Part shown: positions 35,048-44,009 of the stretch, in pieces | Layout: every line of letters begins with the position of its first letter | How positions within the stretch are numbered: position 1 is the stretch's first letter | NCBI GenBank assembly: GCA_019359215.1 | Contig: JAHHHS010000027.1 | Location: forward strand, 16,224 to 80,223 | Direction of reading: 5' to 3' | Length of the DNA stretch: 64,000 nt | DNA from: Nostoc indistinguendum CM1-VF10 | GTDB lineage: Bacteria; Cyanobacteriota; Cyanobacteriia; Cyanobacteriales; Nostocaceae | Position numbers and translations under genes: made by a program | The notes under the pieces: generated by a model | What the model was told of the DNA's origin: nothing | Seen by the model: the letters and a program-made list of their open reading frames with translations, nothing else | Database searches by the model: none

Positions 35048-35585
35048 TGGCTAACCTTCCTCCATCTCATTATCCAGAAATTGGCTCTTTAGGAGAAGAC
35101 CTAGTAGCCCAATGGTTGCAATCTAGAGGTTGGATATTCTCCATCGTCGCTTTTCTAGCCGCTGGGGAGAAATTGATATCATCGCCCAACATGATGGAGG
35201 ATATGGGGAAGCAGAGGAGCAGGGGGAGAACTTCTTACTGGCTCAACGCCCCGCTAACACTACTCAGCACTCATTATTAGCATTTGTTGAAGTCAAAACC
35301 CGCAGTTCAGGTAGTTGGGATGCAGGGGGAAGAAGCGCAATCACCCCACAAAAGCAAGCAAAAATCTCGCGGACAGCTGGAATGTTTTTAGCTCAGTATC
35401 CTGAAAAGGCAGATTATTCTTGCCGATTTGATGTTGCTATTGTTTACTGCCAAAGGATATCCAAAAATCTGACTGGTGTTATAGCAACCCAGGAAGCTCT
35501 TGCGACTTCATCAGCAGCCGGATATAAGTTTAAGCTGCAAGAATATATTCTTGCAGCTTTCGACTCTTCAGTTGATAATAGTTAA
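35047..35585 (+). pseudogene. YraN/UPF0102 nuclease-fold protein with a frameshift
   Basis: The first part (HYPEIGSLGEDLVAQWLQSR-GW, from ATG 35047) and the second (LHRRFSSRWGEIDIIAQ … LLAFVEVKTRSSGSWDAG) lie in different frames, meeting at about 35133-35140 (GGTTGGATATTCTCC), where one base is missing. The family is nearly universal, so a broken copy is surprising; a sequencing error is possible. A ~25-residue insert (GGYGEAEEQGENFLLAQ…) encoded by an intergenic-type repeat splits the two core strands. Confidence 0.82.
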
Positions 35586-35869
35586 TTGGTAATGGTTGAA
35601 GAATTCAGAAGTCAGAATGGGCTAAACCCTAGCTATCCGCTAACAGCAGTCAGAATCAATTAGTTGGGATTCAAACCCGCCACTAAATTGTTCGCCCTTG
35701 GCGTTCCCGCAGGGTAGAACACTAAAAAAAGTATATTTAGCGGGGGTGTTAAACCCCTTGATCTGTCAGTCGTACAAAATTCATGGATTTATTTTGACTT
35801 CTGACTCCTAACTACTAAATTCTTTCTTGATACTTGATAATTTTGTAATGGCGTTACAACCAAATAGAG

Positions 35870-36259
35870 TCACGCCAAAGTTTCTGGACAATAACCTAAG
35901 CCCCGGACAAACTGCTGCCGGAACGCCTCGATTTCGTCTCTCTCTGGACTACCATGAGAGACGATCGCAACCTGATAGCGACGCATAACGTCTACAGGAC
36001 ACTGTCCTGCTTCCAAACTCCAAAGTGCCATTTGCACCCTCATTGGCGGCTCGTAGCTAATTCCCAATTCATTTAGAAAAGCGCGGAAGTCGCCATCTTC
36101 TTGGGGTGAGACTTGACCTCTGAGTTTGATCCTAACCACCCAGCCATCAATTTGATGAATTACGGTGACGAAAGAAACTGGTGTCTGGGGTCTAGCGTGC
36201 AGATGTTGAACGACCCTCAGGGTTAGACTGGCATTTGCCAGATAGTACAAGTATTCCAT
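35870..36259 (-). CDS. Conserved cyanobacterial protein of unknown function
   Basis: The 129-residue protein starts MEYLYYLANASLTLRVVQHL and contains strands and helices without a known active site (SFVTVIHQIDGWVVRIKLRG, YQVAIVSHGSPERDEIEAFR). Regular composition and clean boundaries support a real gene. I cannot place it in a named family. Confidence 0.68.
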   Translation of the reverse strand: MEYLYYLANASLTLRVVQHLHARPQTPVSFVTVIHQIDGWVVRIKLRGQVSPQEDGDFRAFLNELGISYEPPMRVQMALWSLEAGQCPVDVMRRYQVAIVSHGSPERDEIEAFRQQFVRGLGYCPETLA

Positions 36260-36329
36260 GTTTGTTGGTGCTTGGGATCAAAGCCAATCCTACATATATA
36301 TATTCGTCAATAAGTGCCTGTTCCCGGTA

Positions 36330-36367
36330 GGGTAAAAGCCCCCGTTTTTAGATGGGGAGGTTTACCC
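36330..36367. repeat. Strong isolated hairpin, possibly an IS200/IS605-type end
   Basis: GGGTAAA pairs with TTTACCC, and GCCCC with GGGG, around a T-rich loop, followed by AATTTTTA. The shape and words (AAGCCCCCG…GGGGAGG) recall the end hairpins of IS200/IS605 elements, but no tnpA or tnpB gene is present. Alternatively it is a terminator without a gene. Confidence 0.5.
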
Positions 36368-36531
36368 AATTTTTATGTTAAATTTTCCGTGTTACTTAAT
36401 AGTAACAATCTTATAGCCTAGTGAGAAAATTGAGTGAAAGTGCCTTAAAGTTCCTGGAGAAGCGAAAGCTCAAACTAAATTGTTTAAGAGAGTATAAATA
36501 CTAAATAAACCAAAAACTAGTACAAGCCAAT

Positions 36532-37731
36532 TTGAAAGACACATCTCGCCCACAAGAAAAAAATTTTGAATTAGATTGTTCGGTAGCTGGCTATGACTAC
36601 GAACTAGCTCCAGAACTCATTGCTCAAAACCCAGCAGTTCCTAGAGATAGCTCACGGTTACTGGTGGTTAATTCTCCCACTACAGGTACTGAAACAGAAC
36701 CCATACACCACATTTTCCATGACTTGCCTGCACTGCTACGCTCTGGAGATTTGTTGGTTATGAACAATACAAGAGTCATTCCAGCGCGGCTTTATGGTCA
36801 TAAATCTACTGGTGGTAAAATCCAGGTGTTGCTGTTGGAAGAACGGCAGTATAACTGTTGGTTAGCTTTAGTTAAGCCAGGAAAAAGCTTCAAACAGGGA
36901 ACGAAGATTATTTTTGAAGCAAGGCAAGCGGAGACTGGTGGTTGGGGATTAAGAATTGGGGATTGGGAAGATTCTTCTCTAGTCCCTAGTCCCCAGTCCC
37001 CAGTCCCCAGTCCCCAACTGACAGCTACGGTTCTAGAAACAGACGCAGCAACGGGGGGGCGTTTGTTGCAATTTGATGTGCCAGAGGGAAAGCCTTTGGT
37101 GCAACTGTTAGAGGTATTTGGTGAAGTGCCGTTACCACCGTACATCACTACCTCGTCAGCTGCTGATGAGCAGTATCAGACAGTTTATGCAAAACAACCA
37201 GGAGCGATCGCAGCTCCGACAGCAGGATTACACTTTACCCCAGAATTATTACAAAAGTTGCGCGATCGCAACATCAATCAAGCTTTTATAACCCTGCACG
37301 TTGGTGTTGGGACATTTCGCCCTGTGGAAGTGGAGGATGTTACTACCCATCAGATGCATGAAGAATGGATTGAAGTACCCACTGCTACAGTAGAGCAAAT
37401 CCGCGCTACTAAAGCAGCTGGCGGTCGAATTATTGCTGTGGGAACAACGGCAGTAAGGGCCTTAGAAGGGGCGGCTCAATCTGGAAATTTACAACCATTT
37501 TGCGGGAAAACAGACTTGTTTATTTATCCCGGCTACCAATGGCGGGTGGTGGATGGTTTAATTACTAATTTTCACCTACCGCGTTCCAGTTTGCTGATGT
37601 TGGTAAGTGCGCTAATTGGCAGACAACGATTATTGAATATATACAACGAAGCGATCGCTTTTGGATATCGCTTTTATTCATTCGGTGATGCAATGCTAAT
37701 TTTGCCTGAAGGTGTGGGAGTTAGAAGTTAA
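36532..37731 (+). CDS. queA: S-adenosylmethionine:tRNA ribosyltransferase-isomerase
   Basis: The 399-residue enzyme (TTG start) has the QueA hallmarks: YDYELAPELIAQNPA, LVMNNTRVIPARLYG, YQTVYAKQPGAIAAPTAGLH, TLHVGVGTFRPV, and TNFHLPRSSLLMLVSALIG. It transfers the ribosyl group of SAM to 7-aminomethyl-deazaguanine in tRNA, making epoxyqueuosine. It is about 40 residues longer than usual because residues about 131-162 (…GDWEDSSLVPSPQSPVPS…) are encoded by AGTCCCC heptamers of the intergenic type. The insert lies in a surface region before the conserved GGRLLQF block and keeps the frame. Confidence 0.93.
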   Translation: MKDTSRPQEKNFELDCSVAGYDYELAPELIAQNPAVPRDSSRLLVVNSPTTGTETEPIHHIFHDLPALLRSGDLLVMNNTRVIPARLYGHKSTGGKIQVLLLEERQYNCWLALVKPGKSFKQGTKIIFEARQAETGGWGLRIGDWEDSSLVPSPQSPVPSPQLTATVLETDAATGGRLLQFDVPEGKPLVQLLEVFGEVPLPPYITTSSAADEQYQTVYAKQPGAIAAPTAGLHFTPELLQKLRDRNINQAFITLHVGVGTFRPVEVEDVTTHQMHEEWIEVPTATVEQIRATKAAGGRIIAVGTTAVRALEGAAQSGNLQPFCGKTDLFIYPGYQWRVVDGLITNFHLPRSSLLMLVSALIGRQRLLNIYNEAIAFGYRFYSFGDAMLILPEGVGVRS

Positions 37732-37813
37732 AAGTTGGAAATTTGGAATTTTTTCTTTCGCGATGGGTACTCTGACTTATGACGAGCTAAAAATAAGTAT
37801 AGGTCTGCGATTC

Positions 37814-38896
37814 ATGTCAGAAAAATTCCTATTCTCTCAGTGGTTACATTTATTTTGCCGGGTGACACTCTGTGGCTGTTCTACGTTTTTGGTCTTGGCT
37901 GCACCGACAATTACTAATTTTCCAGTTAGCAAGCTGCTAGCAGAAACCGCAATTTCTCAGGATCTCGAAGCAGCTAGCTTTTTCCAGCAAGGAGTCACGC
38001 GCTATAACCGTAAAGACTTACAGGGTGCGGAATATGCATTTCGTCAAGCGTTACAGCGAGATCCTAGCCTGGAAGCAGCACGAAATTATCTAGGTAATAT
38101 ATTCGTGGAGCAAAATCGCCTGGATGTAGCTTTACAAGAATATGCAGAGGTGATTAAAACTAATCCCAATTCTAGTGAAGCTTATTATAATTTGGGGTTA
38201 GTGCTGCATCGACAAGGAGAAAAAGACGCAGCGATTACAGCTTATCGCCAGAGCCTTGTGATAGATGCCACAAGGGTAGCAGCGTTGTATAATATGGGTT
38301 TGGCGCTCTATGAACAAGGACAGCTTGAGGATGCGATCGCAGCATACCAGCAAGCAATTAATTTAGATAGCAGCAACGCTAAGGCTTATTTTAACTTAGC
38401 GATCACCTTGCAACAACAAGGTCAAATAGAGCCTGCGATCGTCACTTATCGCCAAGCCTTGCAGCTAGATCCTAAAAATGCCACAGCCTATAACAATATG
38501 GCAAATTTGCTAGCAATTCAAGGTCAAGCTTCTGAGGCTATTTCTGTTTATCGGCAAGCTATTCGCCTAAATCCTAAAAACGCATCAGTTTACCATAACT
38601 TGGGAATAACTTTATATAATCAGGGCGAGATCAAGAAAGCTGGTCGAGTATTGAAACGTGCCCATAACGAATATCGTGAGCAAGGGAACATTGAACAAGC
38701 TGAAAAAATTGAGCAGCTAATGCAGCAAATTGCCCAGAAAATTGGGCAACAGCAGTCTCAAGCTAGTCAAACAGCTACTCCTTCTCAGATTTCAGTTACT
38801 ACAAGTAATTTAGTAGAAAAACTTAAGCGACAAACGCCAAATCAACCAGAAACTCTAACCAACCCTGGCAATGTTCCTATCTTAGTTGAACCATAG
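37814..38896 (+). CDS. Exported TPR-repeat protein
   Basis: I choose ATG 37814 (360 residues); the upstream frame from 37712 adds repeat-like residues and overlaps queA. An export helix covers about 11-33 (FCRVTLCGCSTFLVLAA). About seven tetratricopeptide repeats follow (GVTRYNRKDLQGAEYAFRQA, AYYNLGLVLHRQGEKDAAIT, AYNNMANLLAIQGQASEAIS), then a Gln/Ser/Thr-rich tail. It should act as a protein-binding scaffold in the periplasm or lumen. Partner unknown. Confidence 0.86.
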   Translation: MSEKFLFSQWLHLFCRVTLCGCSTFLVLAAPTITNFPVSKLLAETAISQDLEAASFFQQGVTRYNRKDLQGAEYAFRQALQRDPSLEAARNYLGNIFVEQNRLDVALQEYAEVIKTNPNSSEAYYNLGLVLHRQGEKDAAITAYRQSLVIDATRVAALYNMGLALYEQGQLEDAIAAYQQAINLDSSNAKAYFNLAITLQQQGQIEPAIVTYRQALQLDPKNATAYNNMANLLAIQGQASEAISVYRQAIRLNPKNASVYHNLGITLYNQGEIKKAGRVLKRAHNEYREQGNIEQAEKIEQLMQQIAQKIGQQQSQASQTATPSQISVTTSNLVEKLKRQTPNQPETLTNPGNVPILVEP

Positions 38897-38958
38897 TCTA
38901 CTACAACGGGTCCCGGACAATAAAAAACTCAGAGTTAAGAATAAAAGAAGAAGCCATC

Positions 38959-39010
38959 CGTCAGTCGTCAGAATTCATCATAAATTCTGGCGACTGGCGT
39001 TTTTATTTTC
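38959..39010. terminator. Strong bidirectional terminator between TPR gene and ktrA
   Basis: CAGTCGTCAGAATT pairs with AATTCTGGCGACTG (one G-T wobble) around CATCATA. It is followed by GTTTTTATTTT and preceded by an A-rich run on the other side, so it can end both convergent genes. Confidence 0.85.
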
Positions 39011-39058
39011 CTTGATAGTTAATAATTTCTAACTCCTAACTCTCAACTTTTAAATTTT

Positions 39059-39754
39059 TTAAATTGGTAAACGATTGATATCTTTATTGCAACCAATAAC
39101 TACCATTGCTGAACCACGTTCTAAACGCTTGGTGGGGTTAGGATTAATTTGAAATTTACCATCCTGACTTACGGCTAGCAGATTCAAACCGTAGCGGTTG
39201 CGAAGTTGAAGTTCACTGATCGTTTGACCATGAAATTCATCAGGCACGATTACCTCTACAATACTGTTATCTGGGTCGAGGTCAAACCGATCTAAGATTG
39301 CTGGTTTGGTAAGTGTACGCGCTAGGGCGCAACCCGCTTCGTACTCAGGAAAAACAACATGATCTGCTCCTACTCGATGCAACAGTTTGCGGTGAACTTC
39401 ACTAGAAGCTTTGGCAACTACGTGAGGGACACCAGCCTCTTTCACATTTAGGGTAGTTATGATGCTTTCTTGAACGTAGTTGCCAATCGCTACAATTACA
39501 GTATCAAATTCAAAAATTCCAGCTTCTTTGAGTGCGGCTGGTTCTGTAGAGTCTAGTTGCAAAGCATGACCAACGATTCCCTCAGTTAATGCTTCTGAAA
39601 CTCGTTTTTCATCAACATCTGTTGCCAGCACTTGATAACCAAAATTATGCAGTGTGGAACAGACAGACCTACCAAAACGACCTAACCCAATTACAGCAAA
39701 TTGCTGGTTATCTTTACGTAAACTGCGAAAAAAGCTTAATGATGACAGATTCAC
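39059..39754 (-). CDS. ktrA: Ktr/Trk potassium uptake regulatory subunit (RCK domains)
   Basis: The 231-residue cytoplasmic protein has an RCK-N Rossmann domain (FAVIGLGRFGRSVCSTLHNF, ATDVDEKRV, AIGNYVQESIITT, HRVGADHVVFPEYEAGC) and an RCK-C domain (VEVIVPDEFHGQTISELQLR). It forms a nucleotide-gated ring on the KtrB channel and controls K+ entry. It follows ktrB on the same strand with a 183-bp gap. Confidence 0.92.
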   Translation of the reverse strand: MNLSSLSFFRSLRKDNQQFAVIGLGRFGRSVCSTLHNFGYQVLATDVDEKRVSEALTEGIVGHALQLDSTEPAALKEAGIFEFDTVIVAIGNYVQESIITTLNVKEAGVPHVVAKASSEVHRKLLHRVGADHVVFPEYEAGCALARTLTKPAILDRFDLDPDNSIVEVIVPDEFHGQTISELQLRNRYGLNLLAVSQDGKFQINPNPTKRLERGSAMVVIGCNKDINRLPI

Positions 39755-39937
39755 CGTTGTTATCCTTATTATGGCTCCCTGTATTTAGGGCAAAAAACGC
39801 TCATACAGCTTGAATTAAAAATTTTATTTTTTGCCTTCCAATGTATATTTTATCAGTTTAGTTGTTAGTCATTAGTCGTTAGTCATTGGTCATTACTTAT
39901 TCTCCCCCTGCCTCCCCTACTCCCTACTCTCTACTCT

Positions 39938-41275
39938 CTATCCCACAAGTAAATTTTCTTCAGGATAGTGAATTCTAGTGGGGCGGGGGTCTCCTAGTAT
40001 AGCGGACATCAGTAGTAAAATACCTACTCTTCCAACATACATCGTGACAATTAAGATGAGCTTCGCTGTTGTAGAAATACTTGCTGTAATGCCTGTAGAA
40101 AGCCCTACAGTGGCGAAGGCTGATACTACTTCAAACAAAATTTTAATAAAATCTAATGTTGGATCTGTGAGGCTTATTAAAATCGTAACTAGAATCACGG
40201 CCGCTACTGAACCCACTAACACACCCACAGCTTTCAAAATTAAAGATATTGCTATTTTGCGATCATACAATAAAACTTCTTCTTTCCCCTGGAGAATAGC
40301 TTTAGTGCAACTAGTTAAGACTCTCAAGGTTGTTGTTTTCAGTCCTCCTCCAGTACCACCTGGACTTGCACCAATAAACATTAGTGCGATCGTAATAAAT
40401 AGACCAGCTGTAGTCATTTTGCCAATATCAATGGTGTTAAAACCAGCCGTTCTGGGAGTAACAGATTGAAACCAAGCTACTAATATCTGGTCACGTAAAT
40501 TTAGAGAGCCAAATGTTTGAGGGTTTCTGATCTCTATACAGAAAAAAGCAACTAGCCCTAGAAATAATAATATCAAGGTTGTGCTGGTTGCAACTTTAAA
40601 GTCTAAAGAAAATTTTTGGGTTTTAATAGATTTTTTGAAAATGTGCTCGCGGAACCAAAAGTACATTTCCAAAATTACTTGATACCCAATCCCCCCAAAT
40701 ATAATTAGTATTGTAATGGTGAAGACTACTAAGATGGATGACTGATAACCAATTAAGTTATCTTTAAATAAACTAAAACCAGCATTATTCCAAGAATTGA
40801 TACTATGAAAAATTGCTAACCAAAGTCCTTTACTCCATCCATACTCAGGAACGAAAGCTGGTAAAAGTAAAAATATACCTGTAATTTCAAAAATTAAAGT
40901 GGTGGCAATAATTGAACGGATAACTTGGGCGCTACCACTCATTCCCGGTCGGTCTAAAGCTTGTTGAATCGCTATTTTTTGCCGCATATCAAACCTACGA
41001 CCAATGAGCAAAATCAGAAATGTAGTAGTTGTCATGTAGCCCAAACCGCCAATCTGAACTAATAGCGCAATAAATAACTGACCCCAAAAGGAAAAATAAG
41101 TACCAGGATCAACTACTGATAAACCTGTGACACAAACTGCGGATGTCGAGGTGAATAATGCCACAATCAGGTTATTCCACGTACCATTGCTAGTCGAGAA
41201 AGGCATCATCAATAGAATAGTACCCACAGCGATAACAGCTAGAAAACCCAAACAAATTGTGCGAGCAACAGTCAT
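39938..41275 (-). CDS. ktrB: Potassium uptake channel subunit KtrB/TrkH
   Basis: The 445-residue membrane protein has the four M1-P-M2 repeats of the SKT superfamily with selectivity-filter glycines (SAVCVTGLSV, NAGFSLFKDN, TPRTAGFNTID, ATVGLSTGI) and the gating-loop segment GASPGGTGGGLKTTTL. With KtrA (and KtrE in some cyanobacteria) it brings in K+ with Na+ and is central to osmotic adaptation. ATG 41275 is close to the first helix. Confidence 0.94.
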   Translation of the reverse strand: MTVARTICLGFLAVIAVGTILLMMPFSTSNGTWNNLIVALFTSTSAVCVTGLSVVDPGTYFSFWGQLFIALLVQIGGLGYMTTTTFLILLIGRRFDMRQKIAIQQALDRPGMSGSAQVIRSIIATTLIFEITGIFLLLPAFVPEYGWSKGLWLAIFHSINSWNNAGFSLFKDNLIGYQSSILVVFTITILIIFGGIGYQVILEMYFWFREHIFKKSIKTQKFSLDFKVATSTTLILLFLGLVAFFCIEIRNPQTFGSLNLRDQILVAWFQSVTPRTAGFNTIDIGKMTTAGLFITIALMFIGASPGGTGGGLKTTTLRVLTSCTKAILQGKEEVLLYDRKIAISLILKAVGVLVGSVAAVILVTILISLTDPTLDFIKILFEVVSAFATVGLSTGITASISTTAKLILIVTMYVGRVGILLLMSAILGDPRPTRIHYPEENLLVG

Positions 41276-41312
41276 AATTAATTGAAAATTTCAAATTAAA
41301 AAACTCAATCAT

Positions 41313-41346
41313 CCTAGGCATCCCGGAAACATCCGGTATGTCTAGG
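41313..41346. other. Long hairpin in the divergent ktrB/methyltransferase gap
   Basis: CCTAGGCATCCCGGA, loop AACA, TCCGGTATGTCTAGG: 13 of 15 positions pair canonically, with one G-T and one mismatch. No T-run follows. It lies 38 bp upstream of ktrB, in its leader, and 168 bp upstream of the methyltransferase. Operator, leader structure or mobile repeat are all possible. Confidence 0.6.
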
Positions 41347-41513
41347 AGAGCAAAGACAGCTTATTAAGGGAAAATCAGTAAATTTCTCCAGAGAAGAGAA
41401 ACCGGAGTTTATTATCCCTGCAAACCAAAAGATCCTATTTTAATTAAAAACACACATGGTAGCCTAATGTGTATGTTTTTTTAATTCGGCTTTGTCTTAA
41501 CACTGCTTTTTTC

Positions 41514-42356
41514 ATGAGTGCAACACTTTACCAGCAAATCCAGCAATTTTACGATGCTTCCTCTGGTCTGTGGGAACAGATTTGGGGCGAACATATGCAC
41601 CACGGCTATTACGGTGCTAATGGTACCCAGACGAAAGACCGCCGTCAGGCTCAAATTGATTTAATCGAAGAACTGCTCAATTGGGCAGGAGTACAAGCAG
41701 CAGACAATATCCTAGATGTGGGTTGTGGCATTGGCGGCAGTTCTTTATACCTAGCGCAAAAGTTTAATGCTAAGGCCACAGGGATTACATTGAGTCCTGT
41801 ACAAGCCGCCAGAGCAACGGAACGCGCAATGGAAGCTAATTTGAGTTTGAGAACACAGTTCCAAGTCTCAAATGCTCAAGCAATGCCCTTTGCTGATGAT
41901 TCTTTTGACTTGGTTTGGTCGCTGGAAAGTGGCGAACATATGCCAGATAAAACCAAGTTTCTTCAAGAGTGCTATCGAGTATTGAAGCCTGGTGGAAAGT
42001 TAATTATGGTGACTTGGTGTCATCGACCAACTGATGAATCCCCACTAACGCTTGATGAGGAAAAGCATTTGCAGGATATTTATCGGGTGTATTGTTTGCC
42101 TTATGTAATTTCTTTACCAGAGTACGAAGCGATCGCACATCAACTACCATTACATAATATCCGCACGGCCGATTGGTCAACTGCTGTCGCCCCCTTTTGG
42201 AATGTGGTGATTGATTCGGCATTCACTCCCCAAGCGTTTTGGGGCTTACTAAATGCTGGTTGGACTACTATCCAAGGGGCATTATCACTGGGATTAATGC
42301 GTCGCGGTTATCAGCGTGGCTTAATTCGGTTTGGCTTATTGTGCGGCAATAAGTAG
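41514..42356 (+). CDS. SAM methyltransferase, gamma-tocopherol methyltransferase-like
   Basis: I choose ATG 41514 (280 residues, MSATLYQQIQQFYDASSGLW); ATG 41469 would add 15 hydrophobic residues. SAM motif I is ILDVGCGIGGSSLYLAQKF; later motifs are DSFDLVWSLESGEHMPDK and VLKPGGKLIMVTWCHRP. The WEQIWGEHMHHGYYG opening and overall length match the tocopherol C-methyltransferases of cyanobacteria and plants, which finish alpha-tocopherol. Related MPBQ methyltransferases look similar, so the exact substrate is not certain. Confidence 0.83.
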   Translation: MSATLYQQIQQFYDASSGLWEQIWGEHMHHGYYGANGTQTKDRRQAQIDLIEELLNWAGVQAADNILDVGCGIGGSSLYLAQKFNAKATGITLSPVQAARATERAMEANLSLRTQFQVSNAQAMPFADDSFDLVWSLESGEHMPDKTKFLQECYRVLKPGGKLIMVTWCHRPTDESPLTLDEEKHLQDIYRVYCLPYVISLPEYEAIAHQLPLHNIRTADWSTAVAPFWNVVIDSAFTPQAFWGLLNAGWTTIQGALSLGLMRRGYQRGLIRFGLLCGNK

Positions 42357-42551
42357 GTGGGCGTAAATAATTATTGTTGGGATAAAGCAGTTCATGCTGG
42401 GGGAAAAAGGGTTTGATTTGAGCCATGTTGTAGGGGCATAGCAATACTGTGCTCTTACGAAAGATATGGTTTTTAACCTTATCCATATTTGGCATTTCTT
42501 GTCAATGCGTAATACCATTTCACTTTAATAATGATACAAATACGTTATTAA

Positions 42552-42574
42552 GGGCATGGCAATGGCATGCCCCT
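42552..42574. repeat. Short palindromic interspersed repeat
   Basis: GGGCATG pairs with CATGCCC around a short loop. It is a sister of the 21245-21267 repeat and lies 55 bp before the phased repeat array. Confidence 0.6.
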
Positions 42575-42628
42575 ACAATAAATCTATATGTATCAAGGTT
42601 TTCGTGAATTGGTATAAGTCCTAGCTTT

Positions 42629-42929
42629 TTGCTTTCTCATTGTGATATTTGAGCAAGTAAAAAGGCATATTGCTTTCTCAAACCCCAGTTTGCTTTCTCA
42701 TTTCAGTAGATTCAGCAAGCAAAAAGGCATATTGCTTTCTCAAACCCCAGTTTGCTTTCTCATTTCGGTAGATTCAGCAAGCAAAAAAGCAGATTGCTTT
42801 CTCATTTCAGTAGATTCAGTAAGCAAAAAGGCATATTGCTTTCTCAAAATGCTTGATTGCTTTCTCATTTCGGTAGATCACGCACTAATTTTAGTGTTTT
42901 GGGCAAGCAAACGGCACTTTGCTTTCTCA
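42629..42929 (+). repeat. Phased direct-repeat array, nine copies of TTGCTTTCTCA
   Basis: Exact TTGCTTTCTCA copies begin at 42629, 42670, 42690, 42732, 42752, 42794, 42836, 42857 and 42919. Steps are 41, 20, 42, 20, 42, 42, 21 and 62 bp, all near multiples of 20.7. Spacers alternate between AAACCCCAGT-type (20-bp step) and a longer type containing GTAGATTCAGCAAGCAAAAAG (42-bp step). In long spacers AGCAA pairs with the next TTGCT, giving small hairpins. It is intergenic, 270 bp after the methyltransferase and about 200 bp before the ABC ATPase. The open frame across it merely translates the repeats. No cas genes are present. Confidence 0.9.
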
Positions 42930-43131
42930 TTTAAGTAATTTACGCAGTAGCGAGCGCTGATATTTTAATTCTTTTAAGCGTTGAATACTTAGAAGTAATT
43001 TAGTACACTCCTTAAAATTACAACGCTTTAAGCTAAATCAATGTGTCTAATTGAATTGAACCGGGTATAAGGATGCTAAATAATCCACTTAAATCCTGTA
43101 AAATTAAGTTTCTCATTTTTGAATATTTGAA

Positions 43132-43914
43132 ATGCCACTTGAACTGCAAAATCTCACAGGCGGTTACACCTTAGTACCAATTGTTCAAGACATTAACCTC
43201 ACTCTGCAAACAGGAGAATGGTTGAGTTTAGTTGGTGCTAATGGCTCAGGTAAATCTACTTTACTCAAATTACTGAGTCGTATTCTCTGTCCACAGCAGG
43301 GAACAGTACTACTTGATGGCAAAGCAATTCACTCTCAACCTCCAAATTTAGTTGCACAGAAACTGGCATTATTACCGCAACAACAAACGGTTCCCGTTGG
43401 CTTAACAGTGCGACAATTAGTAAGCTTAGGACGTACGCCACATCAACCTTGGTGGCAATGGGAATTAAACGCCCAAGATTGGGTCAAAGTGGAAGCTGCA
43501 ATTAAAAAGACGCAACTAGAAAAATTTAGCGATCGCTTAGTCGAAAAACTCTCAGGCGGTGAAAGACAACGGGCTTTTTTAGCCCTAGCACTAGCGCAAG
43601 AGCCAAAAATTTTATTATTAGATGAACCTACTACTTTTTTGGATATTAACTATCAATTGCAACTATTGGAACTGCTTAAAGAACTGAATCAGCAACAGGG
43701 ATTAACTATTATCACAGTTTTACACGAATTGAATTTAGCAGCACGGTATAGCTCCCGTATTGCATTATTAAAACAGGGCCATATTTGGGAAGTTGGTACG
43801 CCTGAACAAGTTCTGACAACAAATGCGATCGCCCAAGTATTTGGTGTGGAATCTGTGATTATCCACACACCTGTAGGTTTACAAGTTTGTGCTATTTCTG
43901 CTGTGTCATTATAA
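43132..43914 (+). CDS. ABC transporter ATP-binding protein (iron-siderophore/cobalamin type)
   Basis: The 260-residue ATPase has Walker A (GANGSGKST), a Q-loop (LLPQQQ), signature (LSGGERQRA), Walker B (ILLLDEPTTFLD) and H-loop (VLHELN). It is most like FecE/BtuD-type subunits that power uptake of chelated iron or B12. No permease or binding protein is adjacent. It stands downstream of the phased repeat array, which may therefore be part of its regulatory region. Confidence 0.9.
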   Translation: MPLELQNLTGGYTLVPIVQDINLTLQTGEWLSLVGANGSGKSTLLKLLSRILCPQQGTVLLDGKAIHSQPPNLVAQKLALLPQQQTVPVGLTVRQLVSLGRTPHQPWWQWELNAQDWVKVEAAIKKTQLEKFSDRLVEKLSGGERQRAFLALALAQEPKILLLDEPTTFLDINYQLQLLELLKELNQQQGLTIITVLHELNLAARYSSRIALLKQGHIWEVGTPEQVLTTNAIAQVFGVESVIIHTPVGLQVCAISAVSL

Positions 43915-44009
43915 CTCGATTACTTTTCTGACCATTAGACACTTTTTTATTAATTCTGTCTGTACAATTTTGCCAAATATACCCTTACAAATGCCTTATT
44001 TAGTAATAT

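Noticed and set aside
41276..41460. ydaO-type c-di-AMP riboswitch before ktrB
   Set aside because: The leader has a hairpin, but I could not find the conserved ydaO sequence blocks on either strand.
42629..42929. CRISPR array
   Set aside because: Repeats are only 11 bp and spacers repeat themselves; no cas genes nearby.
42642..42938. 98-codon open frame across the repeat array, starting GTG
   Set aside because: Its peptide merely translates the direct repeats (CFLISVDS units); no ribosome site and no independent support for coding.
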